The notes below the pieces were generated by a model that worked only from the letters and a program-made list of their open reading frames with translations, was not told where the DNA came from and did no database searches. 64,000 nucleotides of DNA from Desulfobacula sp. (GTDB lineage Bacteria > Desulfobacterota > Desulfobacteria > Desulfobacterales > Desulfobacteraceae): contig NZ_JABZFL010000030.1 of assembly GCF_014237455.1 (NCBI RefSeq), positions 62,001 through 126,000 on the forward strand. Direction: 5' to 3'. The position numbers and the translations under genes are program-made. Each line of letters begins with the position of its first letter. Positions within the stretch are counted from its first letter, which is position 1. Positions 16,026 to 24,202 of this stretch are shown here, in pieces.

Positions 16026-17691
16026 CTTCTTCCTCCTCTACGCCGGGTAAGGGTTCAAACCTCAAGTCTTCTGTCCGTTTCTTTTCGCCCGGCAGGATCA
16101 ATGCATTTCCTACCAGTTCATGGATTCCATACACTTCCACTTCCGGCACCCAGTATTCACAAAGAGTCGGGAGGGCGGCTCTGTCAATTGCACAGATAGT
16201 CCCTAAGGTGTTAACACCGAATTTTTCATGAACATATTTCACTGCATTGGCTCTTGGCAGTCCGCCGGCCATTCTCAGTTCAATATTTTCACCGGCATTC
16301 AAGCCAGCGCCTGAACCGCAGCAGAAGGTCAATTCCCGAATGGTGTTGGGCGGCATTTCATAAAAATGATCGCAACAGTTTTCGATAATATATCGGGGTT
16401 CATCTAAGAGTCCCATTCCCCTTGCCGGGTTGCAGGAATCATGGAAGGTCATGATACGGTTTGAATTTCGGCTTTTATCCAGCTCCAGTTTCCCGTGTTT
16501 GATCAGGTCAGCTGTGAACTCTGTGATATGAACCATTTTTGTGGACTTGGAATTCTCAAATTTGGTTCCGGTAATGGGGTTAACCGGCTCTTCAAGGAAG
16601 TCGGCAGGGCCGTTCATGGTATCCATATACTGATTGATGACACGCCACATATGGCCGCATTCACCCCCCAGAATCCATTTTACGCCCAGGCGTTTGGCTT
16701 CTGCAAACATCTTGGCATTCAATCGTTTCATGGTCTCATGAGAGGTAAAGAAACCAAAATTCCCGCCTTCTGATGCATAGGTGCTCCAGGTCACATTCAG
16801 GTCATATTTATCTTTGAGATATTTGAACAGGATCATGTACCCCTCACAGGTATATGTTCCGGGATCTGCAAATACGTCCCCGGAAGGGGTGATGAAAAGG
16901 ATGTCAGCCCCTTTTATATTCATCTGGGGTTCAACATTGACACCTGTTACCTCTTCAATATCTTCCACAAAGAAATCAATCATATCTTTAAAGGCATGGG
17001 GCTGGATGCCCAGATGGTTTCCTGTTTGAAAACAGTTTGAAACAGGAGTGGCAATCCAGTCAATATTCAGACCGATAAGGTTTAAAAGTTCCCGGCCCAT
17101 AATCGTAATTTCTGCCGTATCAATTCCATAGGGACAGAAGACCGAGCAGCGTCTGCATTCTGTACACTGGAATAAGTAGTACCACCATTCCTTGAGCACA
17201 TCCAGAGTCAATGGTCTTGCACCATTGAGTTTTTGGCCACCGGGAATTTTTTGCAGGATTTTTCCCGCAGTTGTAAAATCGTTTCTGTATACGGATCGTA
17301 AAAGCTCGGCTCTTAAGACAGGCATGTTTTTGGGGTCACCCGTTCCAAGGAAAAAATGACACTTGTCTGCACATGCGCCGCAGCGGACACAGATATCCAT
17401 GAATACTTTGAATGTTCGAAATTTTTCCAGGCGGTCCTTGATTCCCTGGTGAAGAATTTCCTGCCAGTTATCCGGCAGTTTCCAGTCATCTTCAAGGGGG
17501 TTCCAGGGCCTGGCATTGGGCAGGCTTAATGTCTCTACACTTTCAGCCTTTGCCGCATAACAATACATTCCTGGTCTGATCTGGACCGAAGTATCCATCC
17601 AACTGGCCGGCTCCGATTTTGACCCTGATTCAGACCTGGGGCCATAGTCTATTTTATCTAATAATTCATCCGGTTTTATTTCGTCAGACAT
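16018..17691 (-). CDS. dsrK: DsrK, HdrD-like catalytic subunit of the Dsr complex
   Basis: A 557-residue cytoplasmic iron-sulfur protein. Two ferredoxin-type groups (CVRCGACADKCHF and CTECRRCSVFCPYG) are followed by CCG-type motifs as in heterodisulfide reductase HdrD, for example HDSCNPARG and ELTFCCGSGAG, expected to hold a special catalytic [4Fe-4S] cluster. DsrK is believed to reduce the DsrC trisulfide made during sulfite reduction, linking it to the membrane. It is encoded 3 bases after dsrM. Confidence 0.95.
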   Translation of the reverse strand: MSDEIKPDELLDKIDYGPRSESGSKSEPASWMDTSVQIRPGMYCYAAKAESVETLSLPNARPWNPLEDDWKLPDNWQEILHQGIKDRLEKFRTFKVFMDICVRCGACADKCHFFLGTGDPKNMPVLRAELLRSVYRNDFTTAGKILQKIPGGQKLNGARPLTLDVLKEWWYYLFQCTECRRCSVFCPYGIDTAEITIMGRELLNLIGLNIDWIATPVSNCFQTGNHLGIQPHAFKDMIDFFVEDIEEVTGVNVEPQMNIKGADILFITPSGDVFADPGTYTCEGYMILFKYLKDKYDLNVTWSTYASEGGNFGFFTSHETMKRLNAKMFAEAKRLGVKWILGGECGHMWRVINQYMDTMNGPADFLEEPVNPITGTKFENSKSTKMVHITEFTADLIKHGKLELDKSRNSNRIMTFHDSCNPARGMGLLDEPRYIIENCCDHFYEMPPNTIRELTFCCGSGAGLNAGENIELRMAGGLPRANAVKYVHEKFGVNTLGTICAIDRAALPTLCEYWVPEVEVYGIHELVGNALILPGEKKRTEDLRFEPLPGVEEEEDE

Positions 17692-17694
17692 TTA

Positions 17695-18714
17695 TTACTC
17701 CTTTTTATCCAATGGCTTATCCACCGGCAGGCCGGCTTCAACCATTTTTTCTCTGAAGTGATCCTCATACTGTGCATAGGTATGGGTTTCCACGTCATAG
17801 TTCCAGGGATTAATATGTCTTTTTGCACGGGTATTATTTGCCATATTCCTTGTGGGGCTTAAAAATATTCCGCCCATATGCATGAGTTTGCTGGCCGGGA
17901 AATATGCAAAAAGGATACTTACCAGAAAGAGATGGCCATAAAAAAGACCGCCAACACCTTCAGGAATTGTCGGGCTGAAGGTTGCAAGACCCATGGCAAG
18001 GGTTTTAATGCCGATAATGTCAACCTTTGTAAAATATCTCATGGCTAAACCGGTTGCTGCAATCCCGATAATAAGGAATAACGGGAAGTAATCAGCTGCC
18101 TGGGAGATGTAGGTAACCTTGGCATCAAAGATTCTTCTTGCAAGCAGGAATAGTGTTGCTGCAAGCAATACAACACCGGATAACATGATTCCGGGAAGTC
18201 CCAGCTGTACGATGCCATCAATATATTCTAAAAATTTGATACAGGAGGGTACAGGGGAGGTAAAAAATCTGAAATGCCTTAACAATGTTACCAAAAAGGC
18301 ATAATGAAAGGCAAGGGCGCCTAACCAGAGGAAAATTTCCCAGGAGTAGGATAGCCTGTTTGAAACATTTCTGTTGAACGCTGCTTTTGTGTTTCTGAAC
18401 AGAGACCTGAAAAGAAAAATTTCAAGAATCATGCGCACAAACACACCTGTTGAAGTATTAGGGTTGTCAATGGTATTCTGTTTTATCCATGGTAGAGATT
18501 TCTGTTGCCCGCAGGTTGTCGGAATTCTGAACGGGACAGCAGAAGATGCCCATCCCAGAACTTTGTATACAAAACCGGCAAGGAAGGCAATAATCGCTAC
18601 ATAGGGAAAAACAATTCCGAAGAACCACTGAAGCCCTGCTCCCTCAACACCTGTGTATGCTATTAAAAAAAGCAGAAAAACAGCTGTCAGGGGGATCAAG
18701 TACTTTTGATTCAT
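17695..18714 (-). CDS. dsrM: DsrM, NarI-like cytochrome b subunit of the Dsr complex
   Basis: A 339-residue membrane protein with several hydrophobic helices and histidines suited to binding haem b, such as LAFHYAFLVTLLRHFRFF and FYGHLFLVSILFAYFP. It should oxidise menaquinol and pass electrons to DsrK. It is first of the dsr genes proper; the GAGGTGG ribosome binding site lies about nine bases upstream. Confidence 0.94.
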   Translation of the reverse strand: MNQKYLIPLTAVFLLFLIAYTGVEGAGLQWFFGIVFPYVAIIAFLAGFVYKVLGWASSAVPFRIPTTCGQQKSLPWIKQNTIDNPNTSTGVFVRMILEIFLFRSLFRNTKAAFNRNVSNRLSYSWEIFLWLGALAFHYAFLVTLLRHFRFFTSPVPSCIKFLEYIDGIVQLGLPGIMLSGVVLLAATLFLLARRIFDAKVTYISQAADYFPLFLIIGIAATGLAMRYFTKVDIIGIKTLAMGLATFSPTIPEGVGGLFYGHLFLVSILFAYFPASKLMHMGGIFLSPTRNMANNTRAKRHINPWNYDVETHTYAQYEDHFREKMVEAGLPVDKPLDKKE

Positions 18715-18738
18715 ATTATAACCACCTCATTATTTTAT

Positions 18739-18765
18739 GCGTGACAAACCTAAATTTTGTCATGC
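18739..18765 (-). other. Intergenic hairpin before dsrM
   Basis: GCGTGACAAA and TTTGTCATGC form a 10-bp stem (one G-T pair) with a 7-base loop in the 54-base gap between the RsbRD_N-type gene and dsrM. There is no U-run after it on the minus strand (it continues ATAAAATAATGAGG), so it is not a typical terminator. It could be an RNA processing or stability element, or an operator. Confidence 0.5.
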
Positions 18766-18768
18766 ATG

Positions 18769-19284
18769 TTAAGATTTTTTCGAGCCAAGGAGATCCTCTT
18801 CCGTTAGCTCAGTTACTAAACCCGCCCTTTCAAAAGCCCTGTGAATGCGTCTTTTGCTCTCAGTTGCTTTTAAAAGGAATATTTCTTCTTTACATTTCAT
18901 AAGCTTGTTGAATGCCGCCAGCGCAATTTCATCGACAAGCTTGTCAAATTCTCTGATCAGGCTGTCATCAAGGATATCTTCGCCAATTTTCTTTAAAGAA
19001 AAAACAAAACTGACAGCCTCGGAAGCACAAAATGCCTGTACCGCCCTGATACGGATGATCGGATCAAGCGTCTTTTCAAGTATTTCCCGGTTGAAATCGC
19101 CTATAATAAGATTAAAAACGTCTTCAATGGTTTCATGGGTGACAGCACCGACAGGGTTGTCAAAGCGGTTGGAGTCTTTGCCCAGTACTTTTGCACTTTG
19201 TGCGGGATATGTATTAATTGTTGCCTGGAACCATTTTTTTATAAATAGCTTCTTATTTTTTGTAAGTATTTGTTTTAAATGCAT
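18769..19284 (-). CDS. RsbRD N-terminal domain protein, first gene of the dsr operon
   Basis: A 171-residue helical protein without signal or membrane segment. Its layout matches the RsbRD_N domain: 'LFIKKWFQATINTYPAQSAK' at the start, FDNPVGAVTHETIEDVFNLI in the middle, and an IRAVQAFCASEAVSFV helix. Such domains are sensor-like modules in stressosome proteins; here it stands alone. It is transcribed towards dsrM with a 54-base gap and has the only clear promoter upstream of the operon. I recall the same gene before dsrM in related sulfate reducers. A regulatory or assembly role for the Dsr complex is inference. Confidence 0.75.
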   Translation of the reverse strand: MHLKQILTKNKKLFIKKWFQATINTYPAQSAKVLGKDSNRFDNPVGAVTHETIEDVFNLIIGDFNREILEKTLDPIIRIRAVQAFCASEAVSFVFSLKKIGEDILDDSLIREFDKLVDEIALAAFNKLMKCKEEIFLLKATESKRRIHRAFERAGLVTELTEEDLLGSKKS

Positions 19285-19340
19285 ATTTTTTTAAATAATA
19301 TATAAAAATTAAAATATTTTTCTATCATAATTGTTAGAAG

Positions 19341-19369
19341 GATATAAACTTCCTTTAATTGTATGTCAA
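19341..19369 (-). promoter_or_regulatory. Promoter of the RsbRD_N-dsrMKJOP operon
   Basis: On the minus strand, TTGACA, a 17-base spacer and TATATC lie 57-85 bases upstream of the RsbRD_N-type start. The -35 is a perfect consensus, the -10 matches at 4 of 6 positions and the spacing is ideal. No other match was noticed between it and dsrP. Confidence 0.7.
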
Positions 19370-19573
19370 GGGTTATTGCTCGGCAAACAGTAATCCATGA
19401 GCGTTCTTAAAACAAGTAATTGTAGGCCTCAGACAAAGACACCAGATTTTTTGTTGAACAAACGGAATTTTTCACTTAAAAGAGGGTGAAAGTGATAACT
19501 CAAAATTTTTTTAATCAATGGCTTGGAAGAAGAAAAGGATGATTATGAAAAAGTGCTTGCTTTTCACCATTAG

Positions 19574-19726
19574 TTTAATTTTCAGTTTGAAGACAGAATC
19601 GATTTCGGCACCCGGAAAGGGTTTTTTGATTTAAATTTTAGATATATGCACTACTCAAATGCCTCAATTAAAGGCCTGGATCATGGCATCGACATCTGGA
19701 TATTTACCACATCAATTCAGTTTTAA
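19574..19726 (+). pseudogene. Remnant of a PagL-like lipid A deacylase (C-terminal part)
   Basis: In one plus frame, after a TAG at 19571, a 50-codon stretch reads FNFQFEDRIDFGTR..., then LNFRYMHYSNASIKG and ends in a beta-barrel-like SIQF. This resembles the C-terminus of PagL (acyloxyacyl hydrolase) proteins, in which the His and Ser of the H-x-SN-A-x-I-K region are catalytic. No start codon or N-terminal barrel is present, so it appears to be a decayed copy. It lies in the 449-base gap 19285-19733, which otherwise holds only the dsr promoter. Identification is by eye. Confidence 0.5.
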
Positions 19727-19733
19727 AAAAGTG

Positions 19734-19825
19734 TGGCGGAGAAAGAGAGATTCGAACTCTCGATGGACTATAACACCCATACTCGCTTAGCAGGCGAGCG
19801 CCTTCAGCCACTCGGCCATTTCTCC
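19734..19825 (-). tRNA. tRNA-Ser (anticodon GCU)
   Basis: On the minus strand the sequence begins GGAGAAATGGCCGAGTGG, has the anticodon loop CTGCTAA (anticodon GCT), a long variable arm, the TTCGAAT T-loop and an encoded CCA end. The acceptor arms GGAGAAA and TTTCTCC pair. The 92-base length with a large variable arm is typical of tRNA-Ser. It lies downstream of the second tRNA-Ser and is followed by a T-run on its strand. Confidence 0.95.
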
Positions 19826-19838
19826 GCATTTTGTAAAA

Positions 19839-19926
19839 TGGCGGAGGAGGTAGGATTCGAACCCACGAAGCTTTGACACTTAACGGTTTTCAAGACCGCC
19901 GCCTTCAGCCGCTCGGCCACTCCTCC
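19839..19926 (-). tRNA. tRNA-Ser (anticodon UGA)
   Basis: The minus-strand sequence begins GGAGGAGTGGCCGAGCGG, has the anticodon loop CTTGAAA (anticodon TGA), a long variable arm, TTCGAAT and an encoded CCA. The acceptor arms GGAGGAG and CTCCTCC pair. It reads UCA-type serine codons. It is the first of two tRNA genes separated by 13 bases and probably co-transcribed. Confidence 0.95.
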
Positions 19927-19941
19927 GAAATTGACCCAAAA

Positions 19942-19970
19942 CTTATATCACCTTGTCCAAAACAGGTCAA
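19942..19970 (-). promoter_or_regulatory. Promoter of the tRNA-Ser pair
   Basis: On the minus strand, TTGACC, 17 bases and TATAAG lie 16-44 bases before the first tRNA-Ser base. Each box matches the consensus at 5 of 6 positions with ideal spacing. Confidence 0.65.
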
Positions 19971-20100
19971 GAATAAACTCGCCCGGATTTTTTAATTCTG
20001 GTTTAAAAATAATAGAGATGGTACTATACCGCAATAAAACGCAAGTGCTAAAATCAAAACATTGATATTTTGGTATTTCCTAAAGGGAGACAGGGCATTT

Positions 20101-20166
20101 ATGAGAATTATCCTTCATTATCTATTTGCTGCATTGATTTTAAGTTTTTACGGCGGTGAAGTCTGA
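20101..20166 (+). CDS. Possible 21-residue leader peptide before the SpoIIE phosphatase gene
   Basis: An ATG at 20101 opens 21 codons of a hydrophobic peptide (starting MRIILHYLFAALILSF) that stop three bases before the phosphatase start at 20170. A purine-rich box (AAAGGGAGA) lies upstream, while the phosphatase start itself has only a weak ribosome binding site. This suggests translational coupling or a small membrane peptide. It is below the ORF-track size limit and could be chance. Confidence 0.3.
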   Translation: MRIILHYLFAALILSFYGGEV

Positions 20167-20169
20167 CCA

Positions 20170-21639
20170 ATGCTTGAAGGTGTGCCCCCCGGGATGCTGG
20201 GGGTATTGACAGGTTTGGTTTTTATAATTGTTTTTATTGTAAGATTTTTAATAGTCAAAAAAGTTGTTCTTAAGTCACCCTTAATAGATCAGGCAAAAAA
20301 ACAATTTTTCAGTGAATACGGATTGGTATTATCTGCCGGTGTTTTAATGGTTTTTCTGGACCATTTTATTTTGTCCATACCATTTGTTAACGGGGTGGTA
20401 TTTTTTATCGGGTTTATCGCGTTTGGATTTTTTATCGCAATAGATATGTCGTTGCAAAAAGAGAGAAGTGTGATTAAAAATGCTATGGAGAATTCCGATG
20501 TCATCAAGGTTCCCCAACAATTTTACCCCTTAACCCGGAAGTTTTTTATTGTAGCCCTTGTGACCAATCTATTGGTCATGATTATCATCATGCTGATCAT
20601 AGGAAGAGATCTTGCGTGGCTGGGGGCTATGGATCCGGCTCAGATGAATATCATGCTAGGAATGACGACCAAGACTATTTTTAAAGAAATTTCTTTTGTT
20701 ATTTTTATTCTTTTAATACTGGTGATCAATATTTTATACTCATACTCAAGAAATCTTAAGTTGCTTTTCCAGACGGAAACCGGCATTCTGGAATCCGTGA
20801 GTAACGGTGATCTTTCAAAGCTTGTTCCAGTTGCAACCAGCGATGAATTCGGTGTAATTGCTACCCATACCAACAAAATGATTCATGGATTACGGGACAG
20901 AATAAGGATGCTGACACGGCTGAATGTTGCAAAAGTGGTACAGGAAAATCTTTTGCCGAACAATGCCCCGGATTTTCAGAATTTGGAAATTTCAGGTATC
21001 AGTTTGTATTGTGAAGAAGTGGGGGGGGATTATTTTGATTATTTTAAATTCTCCGAAAACAAGATTGGCATTGCTTTGACGGATTCGTCCGGACACGGTG
21101 TGGGTGCGGGGCTCGATATGACAACCATAAGAGCGTATCTTCGGTATGGTGTTGAGGATTATAAGGGGCCTGCACAGCTTATTGCCTCTGTTAACAGGCA
21201 TCTTGCAAGGGATAGCTATGAAACCGGCCGGTTTACCACTGTTTTTTTTGTAGAGATCGATCAGGGAAAGAGGGGAATCAAATGGGTCCGGGCAGGACAC
21301 GAACCCGCGCTGTTTTTTACACCCGGGTCAAAAAAAGTTCAAAGACTGCTTGGCAATGGAATGGCCTTGGGGGTTGATGCGGATGCAAAAATTGATGAAT
21401 ATGAAATTTGCGGGTGGGAAAAAGGCTCTGTCCTGGCGATTGTGTCTGACGGACTCAAAGAGTCCAGAAATTCACAGGGTGAGATGTACACAGAAAAAAG
21501 AATTACCAGCACAATAGCAGAAAATGTGGCGCAATCAGCCAAAACCATTGAGAAAAAACTGCTGGAAGATATTAATGCTTTCCGGGGCGATGTCCCAATA
21601 GCTGATGATATCACTATTGTGATTGTTAAATTTTTTTAA
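20170..21639 (+). CDS. Membrane SpoIIE/RsbU-type serine phosphatase with HAMP domain
   Basis: A 489-residue protein. Several hydrophobic segments fill residues 1-190, followed by a HAMP-like linker around 190-245 (ETGILESVSNGDLSKLVPV) and a PP2C-type SpoIIE domain from about 265 to the end. Metal-binding motifs are present: GGDYFDYF, LTDSSGHGVGAG, VSDGLKESRN and a final DDITIVIVKF. It should dephosphorylate a STAS antagonist in response to a membrane signal. A STAS protein and an RsbW-like kinase are encoded about 3-4 kb downstream on the same strand, which supports this. The gene stands at the head of the cluster, 31 bases before the ABC transporter gene. Confidence 0.88.
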   Translation: MLEGVPPGMLGVLTGLVFIIVFIVRFLIVKKVVLKSPLIDQAKKQFFSEYGLVLSAGVLMVFLDHFILSIPFVNGVVFFIGFIAFGFFIAIDMSLQKERSVIKNAMENSDVIKVPQQFYPLTRKFFIVALVTNLLVMIIIMLIIGRDLAWLGAMDPAQMNIMLGMTTKTIFKEISFVIFILLILVINILYSYSRNLKLLFQTETGILESVSNGDLSKLVPVATSDEFGVIATHTNKMIHGLRDRIRMLTRLNVAKVVQENLLPNNAPDFQNLEISGISLYCEEVGGDYFDYFKFSENKIGIALTDSSGHGVGAGLDMTTIRAYLRYGVEDYKGPAQLIASVNRHLARDSYETGRFTTVFFVEIDQGKRGIKWVRAGHEPALFFTPGSKKVQRLLGNGMALGVDADAKIDEYEICGWEKGSVLAIVSDGLKESRNSQGEMYTEKRITSTIAENVAQSAKTIEKKLLEDINAFRGDVPIADDITIVIVKFF

Positions 21640-21670
21640 AGAGTGGGAAAAAAGATTTTAGCAGAACAAA

Positions 21671-24202
21671 ATGGCTTTGAAAACAAAAACAGACAAAACA
21701 GAAATACCGATTACAAAAAGGTCCCTGACATCGTGGATTTTTGATGGAAATATAAAACTTCAGATATTGCTTGTGGCAATTATTCTGGTTACGGTTGCTA
21801 TCAGGGTGGTTCCCCTTGAAATGCAAAAACGGATTGTCAATGAGGCAATAAATTTACGGAAACTGGATCTTCTGATCATTTATAGTGGAATTTATCTTGC
21901 TGCGGTTGTTCTGGCATCGCTTTTTAAACTTGCAATTAATATAATCCAAACAAAAATCAGTCAAAAAGCTACGGCTGAAATGCGAAAGCAATTATATCAT
22001 CATATTTTGAATATGCCGTTGAACTTTTTCAGAAATACCCAGCCTGGTACGGTGGTTAATTCTTTGATTAACGAATTGACTATCCCGGGAAATTTTGTGG
22101 GTATGGCAGTGGCAGTGCCGTTAACCAATGTGGTGACACTTCTGGCTTTTTTCGGTTACCTGCTTGTATTGAATCCGATACTGGCTATTATTTCATTTTC
22201 CATATATCCTGCAATGCTCTATGTCATTCCGGTGCTCCAGAAACGTGTTAACCGGGACAACAAAAAAAGAGTGAATGCATCCCGGGAATTATCATCCAAC
22301 ATTGTCGAGTCTATTTCCGGTATCCACGAGGTTCAGGCTAACGGTGCTTTTGAAATTGAGAACACTAAATTTGATACCATTGTTGATTATCTGAGAAAAA
22401 TCCGAATAAAATGGAGTATTTATAAATTCGCTATTAAGGTTTCCAGCAATTTTTTTATTAACCTGGGGCCGTTTTTGATTTTTATTGTCGGCGGATATCT
22501 GGCGATTAAGGGACAATTGGGGTTGGGTGCACTGGTGGCGTTTTTGTCTGCCCAGGAGAAATTGTATGATCCTTGGAAAGAGCTTATCGAATTCTATCAG
22601 GTATATCAGGATGGAAAAATAAATTATTACAAAACCATGAATTATTTTGATGTTGAAATTGAGCATGAGCTCGCTCCAAAGGACAGGGAACCTTTTGAAT
22701 TGGATGTTTCCATCAATGTTGAAAAGATGGGCCTGGAAACAAAAGAAGGCATAAAATTGCTTGATGATATCAATCTTCATATAGCTCCGGGAGAACATAT
22801 CGCACTGGTGGGGTTTTCAGGAAGCGGGAAAAGTTCGCTGGCCTTATGCCTGGCACAGCTTTACAAATACACATCGGGTCATGCAACTATCGGAACCAAA
22901 GAAATTTCCAAACTCACCAAAGCCGATATGACAAAAAATATGGGCCTGGTTTCGCAGTCTCCATTTATATTTGCCGGTACCATCAAAGAGAATCTCATGT
23001 ATTCCTATACAGCACTTCATGGTGAAGAATGCGTACTTGAAGGAGAGTGCAAACCGGAACTGGATGGGCTTGTTCACGTGCTTCAACAGTCCGGGTTGTT
23101 TGTAGATGTTTTAAGATTCGGATTGAATACAATTATTGAAGGGACTGCTGAGGAGTTTATTCCTGTTATCATTAAGATGAGGGAAAATTTCCAAAAAGAA
23201 TTTGGAGATTCGATTGGCGAATGGGTAGAATTTTTTGATGAAAAGCAATTCCTTTCTTATGCGGGCATTGCTGATAACATTATTTTTGGTGCACCGATTT
23301 CCGAGGAATTTAAAAATTATAAATTGACAGAAAACCCTTTCTTTTTAAAATTTATGGATGATGCAGATTTGACAAGGCCACTTTTGTCTTTGGGAAAAGA
23401 AATCGCAGATCAGACAGTGGATATTTTGAAAAATATTACCCATGATAAAATGTTTTTTGAGCAGACTCCTATCAAACTGGAAGAGTTTGAACAATATGAA
23501 AATATTGTTATACAGACAAAAAATAAAAATCTTCACCAGATAAACAAAGAACAGAAAACAGAACTTCTGGAACTGGCATTACGGTTTTCCCCCGGAAAAC
23601 ACAGGATTGCAACCATTCCTGAATTTTTAATCAATCTAATCCTTGAAGGCAGATACATGTTCCGAGAGAAGATTATGCAAAAAAATCCGCATGCCATAGC
23701 ATTTTTCAAAAACGACCAATATATTCATTCCCAGACGATATTTAATAATATTCTTTTTGGTATTGTCAAAACAACAAATCCAAGAGCCCAGGAAAAAATA
23801 AATCAATTCATGATCGCTCTTTTGATTGGAGAGGATTTTCTTGAAAAAATGATTGAGATCGGTATGAATTTTAAGGTGGGTACCAAAGGCAACAGGCTTT
23901 CCGGCGGGCAGCAGCAGAAACTTGCCATTGCCAGAACCTTTTTAAAATCACCACCGATTATGATTCTGGATGAAGCAACCTCAGCCCTTGATAATAATTC
24001 TCAAAAAAGAATCCAGAGTGTACTTTCCCGACATTGGAAAGGGAAAAGTACGTTGATCGCTGTTGTTCACCGGCTTGATATTGTTAAGGAATATGACAAG
24101 GTTGTTTTTTTGAAGGCCGGTAAAATTGTAGAAATGGGGACCTATGATGAACTGATGGCAAAAAAGGGGTATTTTTATGAACTCGGGTATAAACAAAAAT
24201 GA
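21671..24202 (+). CDS. ABC transporter (fused permease-ATPase) with a large insertion in the ATPase
   Basis: An 843-residue half transporter of the exporter type. The membrane domain spans about residues 25-325. The ATPase has Walker A GFSGSGKSS (381-389), Q-loop around Q429 (VSQSPFIFAGTI), signature LSGGQQQ (743-749) and Walker B IMILDEA. Normally the Q-loop and signature lie about 55-60 residues apart; here the distance is about 315, so roughly 250 extra residues are inserted. The insert repeats Q-loop-like pieces: ADNIIFG near 535 and NNILFG near 692. All catalytic motifs look intact. Its place between a phosphatase and its presumed switch partners is unusual. The substrate is unknown. Confidence 0.88.
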   Translation: MALKTKTDKTEIPITKRSLTSWIFDGNIKLQILLVAIILVTVAIRVVPLEMQKRIVNEAINLRKLDLLIIYSGIYLAAVVLASLFKLAINIIQTKISQKATAEMRKQLYHHILNMPLNFFRNTQPGTVVNSLINELTIPGNFVGMAVAVPLTNVVTLLAFFGYLLVLNPILAIISFSIYPAMLYVIPVLQKRVNRDNKKRVNASRELSSNIVESISGIHEVQANGAFEIENTKFDTIVDYLRKIRIKWSIYKFAIKVSSNFFINLGPFLIFIVGGYLAIKGQLGLGALVAFLSAQEKLYDPWKELIEFYQVYQDGKINYYKTMNYFDVEIEHELAPKDREPFELDVSINVEKMGLETKEGIKLLDDINLHIAPGEHIALVGFSGSGKSSLALCLAQLYKYTSGHATIGTKEISKLTKADMTKNMGLVSQSPFIFAGTIKENLMYSYTALHGEECVLEGECKPELDGLVHVLQQSGLFVDVLRFGLNTIIEGTAEEFIPVIIKMRENFQKEFGDSIGEWVEFFDEKQFLSYAGIADNIIFGAPISEEFKNYKLTENPFFLKFMDDADLTRPLLSLGKEIADQTVDILKNITHDKMFFEQTPIKLEEFEQYENIVIQTKNKNLHQINKEQKTELLELALRFSPGKHRIATIPEFLINLILEGRYMFREKIMQKNPHAIAFFKNDQYIHSQTIFNNILFGIVKTTNPRAQEKINQFMIALLIGEDFLEKMIEIGMNFKVGTKGNRLSGGQQQKLAIARTFLKSPPIMILDEATSALDNNSQKRIQSVLSRHWKGKSTLIAVVHRLDIVKEYDKVVFLKAGKIVEMGTYDELMAKKGYFYELGYKQK

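Noticed and set aside
19734-19926. tRNA-Ser pair as an integration (att) site for a mobile element
   Set aside because: No integrase, no repeated tRNA 3' end and no foreign-looking island next to it.
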